From Burkholderia stabilis (GTDB taxonomy: Bacteria; Pseudomonadota; Gammaproteobacteria; Burkholderiales; Burkholderiaceae), in contig NZ_CP016443.1 of the NCBI RefSeq assembly GCF_001742165.1, forward strand, positions 2,790,001 to 2,854,000: DNA of 64,000 bases, written 5' to 3'. The position numbers and the translations under genes were made by a program. Below the pieces are notes generated by a model, which was not told the origin of the DNA, did no database searches, and saw only the letters and a program-made list of their open reading frames with translations. Positions 9,968 through 19,729 of the stretch are shown one piece after another (within the stretch, counting starts at the first letter, position 1; each line of letters opens with the position of its first letter).

Positions 9968-10055
9968 GTCATACCGATAGCTCGATGAATTGGTTCGTGG
10001 CCGGCGCGCGTCTTGCTATCGTCGAACCTTCCCCGTTCAACACGCCGGTCGTGCC

Positions 10056-11161
<1,106 letters not shown>

Positions 11162-11171
<10 letters not shown>

Positions 11172-11950
11172 TCGCGCCAGCGCAGCGCGCGCTGCGCGAT
11201 CCGCTCGCATAACGCACTCATGCCGACGGCCAGCGCCGTCACCCCCAGCACGCATACCAGCAGCACGTCGGCGCGCGCGCCGGCCTGCGCGTTCTGCATC
11301 AGGCTGCCGACCCCCGCGCCCGCGTTGAACAGCAGCTCGCTGCTGGTCGCGGTGATCCACGCGAACGGCACCGCTTGCAGCACGCCGGCGAACAGGTCGG
11401 GCAACGCGCCCGGAATCAGCACGTCGCGCCACAGGCCGACGCGCGTCAGGCGATACGACTGCGCCAGCTCGACATAACGCGGATCGACGCGGCGCAGCCC
11501 GTCGAAGCTCGCCGTGGTCATCGGGTAGAACGCGGCGAGCGCGATGATGAGCACTTTCGCGAATTCGCCGGTGCCGGCCCACAGGCTCAGCAGCGGAATC
11601 AGCCCGAGCAGCGGCACGTAGCGCAGCGCCTGGAACGCCGGTTCGCACAGCTTGCGCGCGAGCGGCGAGCGCGCCATCGCCGCGCCGAACACGAGCCCGA
11701 ACGCGACGCCGAACGCGAGCCCGAGCGTCGTGCGGTGCAGGCTCGCGCCGAGATCGGTCGCAAGCTCGCCGCTGCGTGCGAGTTCGACCAGCGCGGCACC
11801 CACCTGCTGCAGCGGCACGAACGCGTATTGATGGGCCGCGTCGCCGGACGACGCAACCTGCCATGCGGCCACCAGCAGGGCCGGCACGACGAGGCCGCGT
11901 GCGCGGCGGCGCAGCGGGGCGAGAGAAAGGGAGCGTGTCAGGGTCGTCAT
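11162..11950 (-). CDS. ABC transporter permease (SsuC/TauC type) 1
   Basis: A 262-residue inner-membrane permease of the sulfonate/nitrate/taurine group. It has about six hydrophobic segments, and the EAA loop contact site is ELAQSYRLTRVGLWRDVLIPGALPDLFAG (key residues S, G, P-G-A-L-P). The family hinge GLAFGVAFGLVFGAAMARS is present. It follows a second, similar permease (11967-12782) with 16 bases between, suggesting a heterodimeric pore. No ATPase gene is found in this operon or elsewhere in the island. Confidence 0.9.
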
Positions 11951-11966
11951 TCGGATGCGTGTGAAA

Positions 11967-12782
11967 TCAGCGCGCCGGCGTCTGCCAGCGCAATGCGTAG
12001 CGCTGCACGAGCGTGATCGTGCGGTCGAGCGCGAAGCCGATCAACCCGATCACCGCGACGTCGACGAGCACCACGTCGAGCCGCAGCATCTGCCGTGCCA
12101 GTTCCATCATCTGCCCGATCCCGCTGTCGGCACTGAGCAGCTCGACCGCGACGAGCGCGAGCCACGCGCGTGCGAGCGCGATCCGGATGCCCGTCAGCAG
12201 CGGGGGCAACGCGGCCGGCAGCAGCACGTCGCGCAGCAGCGCGAAGCGGCCGAGCCCGTAATGGCGCGCCATCTCGACGAGATCGCGCGGCGCGTCGTGC
12301 ACGCCCGTGTACGCGGCCAGCGCAACCGGGAAGAACACGGCCTTGCCGACGACGACGAGCTTCAGCGGTTCGTCTACACCGATCAACAGGATCAGCAACG
12401 GAATCAGCGTGAGCGTCGGCACTTGCCGCAGCAGGTCGAACGTCGGCCGCAGGTAGTCGGAGAACAGCCGGCTGCGCGCGAGCAGGATGCCGAACGCGGC
12501 GCCGCTCGTCGCGCCGATCGCGAAACCGAGCGCCAGGCGATGCAGCGTGATCAGCAGGTTGTCGCGCAGCTCGCCGGTGTCGATCAGCGCGCGCAGTGTC
12601 GTGGCGAGACGGCCGGGCGGCACGACGAGCTGCGGCGGGAACCAGCGTTGCGCGCTCGCGAGCCACCACAGCGCGGCGAACGCGACGGGCGTGACCCACC
12701 ACAATGCGTGCTCGCCGAGCCGTGCGAGGGCGGGCCCGCGTATCGCGCGCGGGCCGTTCGATGGCAGGGCGCGCGTCGACAT
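11967..12782 (-). CDS. ABC transporter permease (SsuC/TauC type) 2
   Basis: A 271-residue inner-membrane permease of the same family as its downstream neighbour. The family motif LHRLALGFAIGATSGAAFGILLARS is visible as LHRLALGFAIG and GILLARS, and the EAA loop is EMARHYGLGRFALLRDVLLPAALPPLLTG. The C-terminal end GIGQMMELARQMLRLDVVLVDVAVIGLIGF is the conserved last helix pair. Its start ATG (12782) shares one base with the stop of the binding-protein gene (TGATG), indicating translational coupling. With its partner and the binding protein it forms an importer lacking only the ATPase. Confidence 0.9.
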   Translation of the reverse strand: MSTRALPSNGPRAIRGPALARLGEHALWWVTPVAFAALWWLASAQRWFPPQLVVPPGRLATTLRALIDTGELRDNLLITLHRLALGFAIGATSGAAFGILLARSRLFSDYLRPTFDLLRQVPTLTLIPLLILLIGVDEPLKLVVVGKAVFFPVALAAYTGVHDAPRDLVEMARHYGLGRFALLRDVLLPAALPPLLTGIRIALARAWLALVAVELLSADSGIGQMMELARQMLRLDVVLVDVAVIGLIGFALDRTITLVQRYALRWQTPAR

Positions 12783-13888
12783 CAACGGCTCGCGACGCGC
12801 GACGCGTCGGCGCGCCAGTAGCCGTCGAGGCCGAGCTGCTTCAACGCGGTCGCGACGAACGTCGGCGCGAGCAGCGCATTCACGTCGACCGGCGTGGATG
12901 TCAGGCCGGCCTGGCGGCTGTACGCGACGACGTCGCGATAGTGGCCGGTCAGCGCGGGCGTGAAGAGCGGCGTCCATTGCTCCTTCCACGGCGTCGATTC
13001 GTCCGCGTATTCGCGGCGCACGACGCTTTCCGGCTGGCCGGACGCGCTCAGGATCTTCACGTACGCGTCGCGGTTCTGCGGCTGCGAGATCCAGTGCGCG
13101 GCGCGCACGTAGGCCGTCGCGACGAGCTGCGTGATGTCCGGGTAGCGCCGCACGAAATCGTCGGACGCCCACAGTTCCGCGCGCATCTTCCAGTCGTCGG
13201 GCGCGGTCTTGGTCGACCAGATGATCTTGCCGACGTGCTTGTCGACCAGCGAATACGCGTCGGACAGCGTGAAGAAACCGTCGACGCGGCCTGCCGCGAC
13301 GGCTGCCGCGCCGGCTTGCGGATCGAGGTTGTAGATCCTGAAGTCGGACAGCTTCAGCCCGTTTTCGGCGAGCAGCTTGCTGAACGTGACTTCCCACGGC
13401 CGGCCGCGATTGAGCGCGATGCGCTTGCCCTTGAGATCGACGATCGACTTCTCGGTCGAGCCGGCCGGCACGACGAGATAGGTGTTGCTGCCGACGCCGC
13501 CCGGCACGATCAGGCGCGTGCGTGTGCCCGACGCGTTGACGACGACCGACGGCAGATCGCCGTAGCCCGCGAAATCGATGCTGCCGTTCGTGAACGCCTC
13601 GTTGACGAGCGTGCCGACCGCCGCGGTCGATACGGGCACCCATTGCAGCTTCACGTGTTTCGCGGCGAGCGCCTTCTCGAGCGACTTGTCGGCGTCGATC
13701 AGCGCGGAGGCGCCCGCGTATTGCGTTTTGCCGCCGCCTGAATACGCGACGACGGCGATCCGCACGACCTTGGGCGCGTCGTCTGCGTGGGCGGCCGGTG
13801 CGGCGAACGATGCCGCGGCAAGCGGCAGCGCGGCGAGCAGCGCGCGCAGCGGGCGGCGCAGCGAAGCGAAGGAGCGTGTGTGTTTCAT
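12782..13888 (-). CDS. Periplasmic sulfonate-type ABC binding protein (SsuA-like)
   Basis: A 368-residue exported binding protein. The signal peptide (LRALLAALPLAAASFAAPAAHA, cut before DDAPKVV) ends near residue 36. The mature part has the SsuA/TauA pattern: ALAAKHVKLQWVPVSTAAVGTLVNEAFTNGSIDFAGYGDLP, visible as QWVPV, EAFTNGSIDFAGYG, and then SIVDLKGKRIALNRG and VDGFFTLSDAYS. It should capture an organosulfur anion in the periplasm for the two permeases. I chose ATG 13888 because the signal peptide begins there. It is second in the leftward operon, after DszB-like 1. Confidence 0.88.
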   Translation of the reverse strand: MKHTRSFASLRRPLRALLAALPLAAASFAAPAAHADDAPKVVRIAVVAYSGGGKTQYAGASALIDADKSLEKALAAKHVKLQWVPVSTAAVGTLVNEAFTNGSIDFAGYGDLPSVVVNASGTRTRLIVPGGVGSNTYLVVPAGSTEKSIVDLKGKRIALNRGRPWEVTFSKLLAENGLKLSDFRIYNLDPQAGAAAVAAGRVDGFFTLSDAYSLVDKHVGKIIWSTKTAPDDWKMRAELWASDDFVRRYPDITQLVATAYVRAAHWISQPQNRDAYVKILSASGQPESVVRREYADESTPWKEQWTPLFTPALTGHYRDVVAYSRQAGLTSTPVDVNALLAPTFVATALKQLGLDGYWRADASRVASR

Positions 13889-13919
13889 GATGATCCGGAC
13901 AGGTTGGGCGAAGAGGTGT

Positions 13920-14996
13920 TCACGCGCGCTTCTGCAGCGACGGCCGCAGCACGTCGGCGAGCGGGCGCGGGTCGATCCAGTCGGCGACGTCGAAGTCGGC
14001 TTCGAGGAAGCCCCAGTCGTGCAGGAACGTCTTGAAGTCGTCGAGCGCGGCGACCGATTCGTCATCGAGGTTCACGCCGAGATGCCGGTGCAGCTGGTTG
14101 CCGTACGCGGCGCGGACCCAGTCGATCGACGACGCGGTTTCGCCGGCCATGTAGTGCGCGGTTTCGTCGGGATGCGTGCTCGCCCAGTCGCCGGCGGCGA
14201 CCACGAGCTTCAGGAAGCCCGCGACGATGTCCGGATGATTCGCGAGTACGTCGGCGTTGACCGTCAGCGGGCGCGGCGTGCCGTTGTTGTTGCGGATCGA
14301 GCGCTCCGGATGGAAGCCGATGTCGATCACGACATGCGCGCCGATCAGCTGCGCGATCTCGAGGCCCGTCGAGCCTTTCACGTAGATCGCGTCGACTTCG
14401 CCGCGCAGCAGCGCGCCGGCTTCGGCCGCGTACAGCGCGCGGCTCGAAAAACCGTGCGGCGACGCGAACAGGTTCGCCGCGCGCGCGGGCCCGACGGCCT
14501 GCAGCGTGCGCGCGCGCACGTCGACGAGCTCGACGTCGCGGGTGGTCAGCCCGTCGAGGCTCAGCGCGTTGACGAAGCCGCGCAGCGCCGACGCGCGAAA
14601 GATGTCGATGCGATCGTCGGGGCGGCTCGGGATCGCGATCCGGCGGCCGCGCAGCGCCTTCACGGAGCGGATGCCCGAATCGGGTCGCGCGAGGATCAAC
14701 TGCGATTCGTCGACCCACGACAGCCCGATCACGCGCGTGTTCGCGGCGTTCGAGCGCGCCCACATCGCGGGGATGCTGCCGCCCTGGCGAAACGACTGCG
14801 CGAGCGTGTGATCGCTGATCGACGACACGTCGTGCCGGGTGGCGCCGCGCGGCGAGCGGATCGCGACGCCGTCGGCCGACGTCTCGCCGTTGAGCCAGCC
14901 GAGATGCACGGCGATGCCGAGCGGCGTCGGCACGGGCGATCGGGCGTACCAGAACGTCTGCTGCTTGTCCGATGACGAATCGGGCCTGTCTGTCAT
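13920..14996 (-). CDS. DszB-like desulfinase paralogue 1 (Cys to Ser at active site)
   Basis: A 358-residue cytoplasmic protein (no signal peptide) with the binding-protein fold used by 2'-hydroxybiphenyl-2-sulfinate desulfinase (DszB). DszB uses Cys27, His60 and Arg70. The corresponding segments are ARSPVPTPLG, where serine (residue 20) replaces the cysteine of NCPVPNALL, and SFRQGGSIPA, where Arg70 is kept. The residue ten before that arginine is Ile, not His. A shared DH pair sits seven residues before the arginine in all three paralogues. It may therefore bind rather than cleave its ligand. First gene of the leftward operon, driven by the sigma-54 promoter at 15074-15089. Confidence 0.72.
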   Translation of the reverse strand: MTDRPDSSSDKQQTFWYARSPVPTPLGIAVHLGWLNGETSADGVAIRSPRGATRHDVSSISDHTLAQSFRQGGSIPAMWARSNAANTRVIGLSWVDESQLILARPDSGIRSVKALRGRRIAIPSRPDDRIDIFRASALRGFVNALSLDGLTTRDVELVDVRARTLQAVGPARAANLFASPHGFSSRALYAAEAGALLRGEVDAIYVKGSTGLEIAQLIGAHVVIDIGFHPERSIRNNNGTPRPLTVNADVLANHPDIVAGFLKLVVAAGDWASTHPDETAHYMAGETASSIDWVRAAYGNQLHRHLGVNLDDESVAALDDFKTFLHDWGFLEADFDVADWIDPRPLADVLRPSLQKRA

Positions 14997-15073
14997 GGGT
15001 GAGATGTCCTCTCTGGGTAAGCATGGTCGATGCGCGGTCGCGCACGGTGTCGCACGCGCGGGCAGCTCGACGT

Positions 15074-15089
15074 TGCAAGTTCCGGGCCA
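15074..15089 (-). promoter_or_regulatory. Sigma-54 promoter of leftward operon
   Basis: Read leftward: TGGCCCG-GAAC-TTGCA, an almost exact match to TGGCACG-N4-TTGCA, with GG at 15087-15088 and GC at 15075-15076, ten bases apart. It lies about 78 bases upstream of the DszB-like 1 ATG and 75-90 bases downstream (leftward) of the UAS at 15164-15181. Confidence 0.85.
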
Positions 15090-15163
15090 GTGAGCGGAAG
15101 CGGCGCTGTCGCAGGCGGCGCGGGCATCGCCTCCGATGCGCGGCGCGATCGCCGGCGCCTGGC

Positions 15164-15181
15164 CTGTTGCGTCAGCAACAG
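15164..15181. promoter_or_regulatory. Putative sigma-54 activator site (UAS) 2
   Basis: A perfect CTGTTGC-GTCA-GCAACAG repeat, the same as the one at 9066 apart from the four-base spacer. It lies between two divergent sigma-54 promoters and could serve both. Confidence 0.78.
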
Positions 15182-15193
15182 TCGCATCGGCCG

Positions 15194-15231
15194 CTGTTGC
15201 GCCTGCAGCACCGGTGCGGCAGGCGCAACAG
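15194..15231. promoter_or_regulatory. 38-bp near-perfect palindrome containing two further UAS copies
   Basis: Outer arms of 13 bp (15194-15206 and 15219-15231) are perfect inverted repeats beginning CTGTTGC and ending GCAACAG. The centre 15208-15217 (GCACCGGTGC) is itself palindromic. Only the pair 15207/15218 fails to match. Within it are two degenerate 7-4-7 UAS units, at 15194-15211 and 15214-15231. Likely a cooperative activator site. Confidence 0.7.
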
Positions 15232-15359
15232 CACGGTGCGAGCCTGTGCCGATGCCGCCGGCAAGCATCGGCGCGCATCGTTCGATTGCCGAGAACGCCC
15301 GATGCGCAAGGCGTCGCGCGTGCCGATCGGCGGGCCGCCAGCATCGCGGCGATGCGTGT

Positions 15360-15375
15360 TGGCACACCGCGTGCT
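15360..15375 (+). promoter_or_regulatory. Sigma-54 promoter of rightward monooxygenase operon
   Basis: TGGCACA-CCGC-GTGCT: GG at 15361-15362, GC at 15373-15374, ten bases apart. The predicted start of transcription is about 60 bases before the ATG at 15445. The UAS copies lie 130-195 bases upstream. Confidence 0.8.
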
Positions 15376-15444
15376 TTAAGCCCGGCATACGCGCGGCACG
15401 CCGGTGCCGCACGCAATCCGAACGGGCCGACAAGGAGAACCCCG

Positions 15445-16617
15445 ATGGCTGTTGAATTTCTGTGGCGCCTGCCGATGCACGGCGACGGCCGCCGCGCGCA
15501 CGACCTGCATACGCGTGGCGAATGGAATCGCCAGCGCGCATCGCGCGTCGCGCCGAAAGTCGACGACGACGATTTCGGCTACATCGACTATCTGTCGCAG
15601 GTCGCACGCGCGGCCGACATCGCCGGCTTCCACGGCGCGCTGATTCCGATTTTCCGCTTCACCGAGGAACCGTGGGTCGTCGCGGCGGCGCTCGCGCGCG
15701 AGACGCGCCGGCTGCGGCTCCTGATCGCGCTGCAGCCGCATTTCGTGCATCCGGTCTATGCGGCGCAGATGGCCGCGAGCCTGCAGCGGGTCAGCCGCGG
15801 CCGCGTCGAGTGGAACGTCGTCACGGGCGGCGGCGGGCCCGACCAGCGCGCGTACGGCGACTTCATCGATCACGACAGTCGTTATGCGCGCACCGACGAA
15901 TTCCTCGATGTCGTGAAGGGCGTGGCGGCCGGTGAGCCGTTCACGTTCGACGGCCGCTTCTACCGCGTCGAAGCCGGCGGCCTGCTGCCGCCGTTGAGCG
16001 GCCAGAAGCCGCCGCGCATTTATCTGGCCGGCGCGAGCGACGCCGCGCTCGCGGTCGCGGCGAAGCATGGCGACGTGCACCTGAGCTGGGGCGAGCCGCT
16101 CGCGAAACAGAAGGAAGTGATCGACGCCGCACGCCGTGCACTCGACCGCCAGAACGCCGAACGCGACCTGCGTTTCGGCATGCGCATCGACATCCTGGCG
16201 CGCGAGACGGAGGAGCAGGCGTGGGCCGAGTTGCGGCAGATGTTCGCGACGGTGGGCGCATCGACGCGCAACGGTTTCGGCGGGCGCGGCGAATCGTCGG
16301 AATCGGTCGGCGCGAAACGCCAGTTCGCGCTGCACCAGGGCAACACGCAGCACTTCGACGACCTGATCGTCGGCCCGAACCTGTGGGCCGGGATGTCGCA
16401 GATTCGCGGCGGCCCGGGTTGCGTGATCGTCGGCAGCCACGAGCAGGTGGCCGAGCGGCTCGCGGAATACGTCGATATCGGCGTATCGACGTTCATCCTC
16501 GCGAGCAATCCGCATCTCGAGGAAGCGTACCGCGTGGGCGAGGAAGTGCTGCCGCTCGTCGACGGCGCGCTGAACGCGCGCGGCACGCAGGCGGCGCTGC
16601 GCGTGGCCGGCGCGTGA
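15445..16617 (+). CDS. FMNH2-dependent alkanesulfonate monooxygenase-like (SsuD/MsuD family)
   Basis: A 390-residue luciferase-like flavin monooxygenase. SsuD oxidises sulfonates with FMNH2 and oxygen to release sulfite. Matches to SsuD include VEFLWRLPMHGDG at the N-terminus, VEWNVVTGGG, and GPNLWAGMSQIRGGPGCVIVG near residue 310. The C-terminal PHLEEAYRVGEEVLPL is almost identical to the family form. The start ATG has AAGGAG seven bases upstream. No flavin reductase gene is nearby, so FMNH2 must come from elsewhere. It heads the rightward operon, 43 bases before DszB-like 2, suggesting oxidation followed by desulfination. Confidence 0.9.
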   Translation: MAVEFLWRLPMHGDGRRAHDLHTRGEWNRQRASRVAPKVDDDDFGYIDYLSQVARAADIAGFHGALIPIFRFTEEPWVVAAALARETRRLRLLIALQPHFVHPVYAAQMAASLQRVSRGRVEWNVVTGGGGPDQRAYGDFIDHDSRYARTDEFLDVVKGVAAGEPFTFDGRFYRVEAGGLLPPLSGQKPPRIYLAGASDAALAVAAKHGDVHLSWGEPLAKQKEVIDAARRALDRQNAERDLRFGMRIDILARETEEQAWAELRQMFATVGASTRNGFGGRGESSESVGAKRQFALHQGNTQHFDDLIVGPNLWAGMSQIRGGPGCVIVGSHEQVAERLAEYVDIGVSTFILASNPHLEEAYRVGEEVLPLVDGALNARGTQAALRVAGA

Positions 16618-16660
16618 GCGCGACGGCATTCCCCGCATTCCAACGACAAGGACACACACC

Positions 16661-17707
16661 ATGACGACACTCGCTGCGCAGGCCACGGCCTGCGACGCAC
16701 TCTGGTACACGCGCTGCCCGGTGCCGACCGCGCTCGGCATCGCCGTGCATCGCGGCTGGTTCGACGAGGAGTTCGGGCCGGACGGCATCGCGCTGCATTC
16801 GCTGCAGGAGACGGCCGACGCCGACAAGCGCGAATCGCACTTCGATCACAGCCTGCCGCACTCGTTCCGGCAGGGCGGCAACATTCCCGCGCTGTGGGCG
16901 CGGGCGCGCGGCGCCGATACGCGCGTGATCGGGCTGTCGTGGACCAACGAATTCCAGGCGATCGTCACGCTGCCCGAGCGCGGCATCCGCACCGTGCGCG
17001 ACCTGCGCGGCCGGCGCCTCGGCTTGCCGCGCCATCCGATCAGCATCGACTTCTGGCGCGCGGCCGCGCTGAAGGGATTCCTGAGCGCGCTCGAACTGGA
17101 AGGGCTCGGCCACGGCGACGCCGAATGGATCGACTTGCCCGACACGCGCGAGCGCCGCACCGGGCCGGCGTCGTTTGCGCGCGGCCCGCACGAGTACGGG
17201 CTGGAGATCGCGGCGCTCGTGCGCGGCGATGTCGATGCTGTGTTCGTGAAGGGCGTCGCGGGGCTCGAAACCGTGCATCTGATCGACGCGCAGGTCGTTA
17301 TCGATCTCGGCGCGCACCCCGATCCGCTCGTGCGGATCGGCAACGGCACGCCGCGCACGCTGACCGTCGACCGCGCGCTGATCGACACGCGCCCCGATCT
17401 CGTGAGCCGCTTCCTGTCGGTCGTGGTTGGCGCGGGCGACTGGGCCGCGCGTCATCCAGCGGAGACGGTGGCGTATATCGGCCGCGAAACGCGCGCGTCC
17501 GACGAGTGGGTGCGCTATGCGTATGGCGCGGACGTGCACCGGCATCTGGAAACCGGGCTCGCGCCGACGTCGATCGACGGGCTGGTTGCATTCAAGGACT
17601 TTCTCGTCGAATGGGGATTTCTCGAACACGATTTCGATGCGCGCGCGTGGATCGATCCGGCGCCGTTCACGCAGATCGACCGGCACCGCCATGCGTGGGT
17701 CGCGTAG
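16661..17707 (+). CDS. DszB-like desulfinase paralogue 2 (active-site Cys-His-Arg kept)
   Basis: A 348-residue cytoplasmic protein of the DszB/binding-protein fold. WYTRCPVPTALG supplies a cysteine (residue 19) at the DszB Cys27 position. SHFDHSLPHSFRQGGNIPAL supplies His60 and Arg70, exactly ten residues apart as in DszB. This is the best candidate in the island for a real sulfinate desulfinase, releasing sulfite from a C-SO2 group. It lies 43 bases downstream of the SsuD-like gene and 33 bases upstream of tonB in the same operon. It shares WY-x-RCPVPT, RQGG-IPA and VKG-GLE motifs with the other two paralogues. Confidence 0.78.
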   Translation: MTTLAAQATACDALWYTRCPVPTALGIAVHRGWFDEEFGPDGIALHSLQETADADKRESHFDHSLPHSFRQGGNIPALWARARGADTRVIGLSWTNEFQAIVTLPERGIRTVRDLRGRRLGLPRHPISIDFWRAAALKGFLSALELEGLGHGDAEWIDLPDTRERRTGPASFARGPHEYGLEIAALVRGDVDAVFVKGVAGLETVHLIDAQVVIDLGAHPDPLVRIGNGTPRTLTVDRALIDTRPDLVSRFLSVVVGAGDWAARHPAETVAYIGRETRASDEWVRYAYGADVHRHLETGLAPTSIDGLVAFKDFLVEWGFLEHDFDARAWIDPAPFTQIDRHRHAWVA

Positions 17708-17740
17708 CGCGTTGCCGCGCGTCATTGCAAGGAGTCGAAC

Positions 17741-18529
17741 ATGACAGGGCTGACCATCGAATACGGCGCGCCGCATGCGCGCCGGCATGCGGTGCGCGCC
17801 GCGCCGCGCCCGGCCGCCGCCGCGGTGGCGCGACCGCCGTCGGCGGCGCCGGTCGAGCGGCCGGATACGCGTGCCGCGAAGCCGAACGCATGGCGCGGCG
17901 CGGGCGCGGTTGCGCTGGCCGTCGCGGCGCTGCATGCGGGCATCGCGCTGCTGGCCGCACGCGCGCCCGCCGCGCCGCCCGTACAACCGCCGAGGCCGCT
18001 GCCGATGACGGTCGAGTTGACGCGGCCGCCCGAGCCGCTGCCGCAGGCCGCGCATCCGCCGCCGGCCGTGCCGCCGAAACCGCTGAAGCAGGCGCCGACG
18101 CCGCCGAAGCCGCGCGCGAGCGTCGCGCATGCTGCGCCTGCGCCGCTGGTGGCGCGTGAGGCGGCGCCTGCGGCCACGGCGCCGGCCGCAGCCGCGCCAG
18201 CCGTGCCGACGCCGGCTCCCGCCCCCGCACCCGCCGCACCCGTGCGCGAAACCGCGCCGATCGGCGACGCGGCCTACCTGCGCAACCCGGCGCCCGACTA
18301 TCCGGCGTTCGCGCAGGACCAGGGCTGGGAAGGGCGCGTCGTGCTGCGCGTGCACGTGCTCGCGAATGGCACGCCCGATTCCGTCGACGTGCGCACGAGC
18401 AGCGGCCGCCGCATGCTCGACAACGCGGCGGTGGCCGCGGTGAAGCGCTGGACGTTCGTGCCCGCGAAGCGCGGCGACGAAGCGGTCGACGGCTGGGTCA
18501 ACGTGCCGATCGATTTCAAGCTGGGCTGA
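17741..18529 (+). CDS. tonB: TonB energy transducer
   Basis: A 262-residue TonB that couples the inner-membrane proton gradient to outer-membrane receptors. The N-terminal cytoplasmic stretch is unusually long (about 50 residues). One membrane helix (GAVALAVAALHAGIALLAA) follows, then a Pro/Ala-rich periplasmic spacer of about 100 residues. The C-terminal TonB domain runs from YLRNPAPDYP through GWEGRVVLRVHV and ends WVNVPIDFKL. AAGGAG precedes the start. Placed directly before exbB-exbD and in the same operon as desulfurisation genes, it is probably dedicated to the receptor at 22233. Confidence 0.93.
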   Translation: MTGLTIEYGAPHARRHAVRAAPRPAAAAVARPPSAAPVERPDTRAAKPNAWRGAGAVALAVAALHAGIALLAARAPAAPPVQPPRPLPMTVELTRPPEPLPQAAHPPPAVPPKPLKQAPTPPKPRASVAHAAPAPLVAREAAPAATAPAAAAPAVPTPAPAPAPAAPVRETAPIGDAAYLRNPAPDYPAFAQDQGWEGRVVLRVHVLANGTPDSVDVRTSSGRRMLDNAAVAAVKRWTFVPAKRGDEAVDGWVNVPIDFKLG

Positions 18530-18568
18530 CCCGCCGGGCAGCCTCACTTTTTTCAAGGAACTCAACTC

Positions 18569-19285
18569 ATGAACGGTATCCCGACCACCTTCATCGTCCA
18601 GGGCGCGCTCTGGCTGCTCATCGTCTTTTCCGTCGTCACGTGGACGCTGATCGTCGTGAAGGCGATCCAGAGCCTGCGGGCGAGCGCGCGCAACCGGCGT
18701 TACACGCGCGCGTTCTGGGCCGCGAACAGCTTCCACGAGGCCGCCGCGCTCGACGGCGCGAACAGCCCCGTCGGCGAACTCGCCGCGACCGGCTTCGACG
18801 CGCTGCGGCGCGCCGACGAGAGCAGCGCGCACGATCTCGAACACAGCTGGAGCCGCCACGATCTGCTCGAACGCCATCTGCGCCAGCAGATCCACAACGC
18901 GCGCCGGCGCGAGGAAGCGGGGCTCGCGGTGCTCGCGTCGATCGGCAGCACCGCGCCGTTCGTCGGCCTGTTCGGCACCGTGTTCGGCATCATCCACGCG
19001 CTGACCGCGATCGCGCACAGCGCGTCGGCGAGCATCGACGTCGTCGCCGGGCCGATCGGCGAGGCGCTCGTCGCGACCGGGATCGGCATCGCGGTCGCCG
19101 TGCCGGCCGTGCTCGCGTACAACTTCTTCGTGCGGCGCGTGAAGGCTGCTTCGGCCGATCTCGATGCGTTCGCAACCGATTTCGTCACGCTCGCACAGAA
19201 GGCCGGCTTCCGCGTGCCGGCCGCCGTGCCCGCACCCGCGCCGGCACACCGTTCCGGCGAAACCCGTCAGGAGGCGTTCGCATAA
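18569..19285 (+). CDS. exbB: ExbB proton-channel subunit
   Basis: A 238-residue MotA/TolQ/ExbB-family inner-membrane protein with three membrane segments: residues about 10-32, and two near 125-150 and 165-190. The conserved SIGSTAPFVGLFGTVFGII and PIGEALVATGIGIAVAVPAVLAYN regions line the proton path. The stop codon shares a base with the exbD start (TAATG), indicating coupled translation. It works with ExbD and TonB. Confidence 0.95.
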   Translation: MNGIPTTFIVQGALWLLIVFSVVTWTLIVVKAIQSLRASARNRRYTRAFWAANSFHEAAALDGANSPVGELAATGFDALRRADESSAHDLEHSWSRHDLLERHLRQQIHNARRREEAGLAVLASIGSTAPFVGLFGTVFGIIHALTAIAHSASASIDVVAGPIGEALVATGIGIAVAVPAVLAYNFFVRRVKAASADLDAFATDFVTLAQKAGFRVPAAVPAPAPAHRSGETRQEAFA

Positions 19286-19695
19286 TGGCTTTCTCGTCCT
19301 CTTCCGACAACGACGACGTGCTCAGCGAAATCAACATCACGCCGCTCGTCGACGTGATGCTGGTGCTGCTCGTCGCCTTCATCGTCACGGCGCCGCTGCT
19401 CAACAACGCGGTGCACGTGAATCTCCCGAACACCGTCGCCACGGCGCCGGCCGACCGCAAGCCGAACGTCACCGTGAGCGTCGACGCGAAGGGCGTCGTG
19501 TATCTCGACAAGCGCGCGGTCGCGCTCGACACCGTGCCGGCCGAGCTGGCCGCGCTGAAGGCCGGCCGGCCCGACGTCGCGCTCGACCTGCAGGCCGACG
19601 AGCACGTGCCGTACGGCACCGTCGCGAAGCTGATGGCCGCGATCGAGCACGCGGGCATCACGCGGCTGTCGGTGCTCACCGCGCCGCGCGGCTGA
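19285..19695 (+). CDS. exbD: ExbD proton-channel subunit
   Basis: A 136-residue ExbD/TolR-family protein: a short cytoplasmic N-terminus, one membrane helix (LVDVMLVLLVAFIVTAPLL) with the essential aspartate at about residue 23, and a periplasmic domain ending ITRLSVLTAP. ATG 19285 overlaps the exbB stop. Standard length. Confidence 0.95.
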   Translation: MAFSSSSDNDDVLSEINITPLVDVMLVLLVAFIVTAPLLNNAVHVNLPNTVATAPADRKPNVTVSVDAKGVVYLDKRAVALDTVPAELAALKAGRPDVALDLQADEHVPYGTVAKLMAAIEHAGITRLSVLTAPRG

Positions 19696-19729
19696 CGCGC
19701 CTTTCTCGACTCCTTTCCCGAACGCATCC

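Noticed and set aside
16493-19249. A 918-residue minus-strand open frame opposite DszB-like 2, tonB and exbB
   Set aside because: It spans several real genes on the other strand and has a repetitive, Arg-rich composition.
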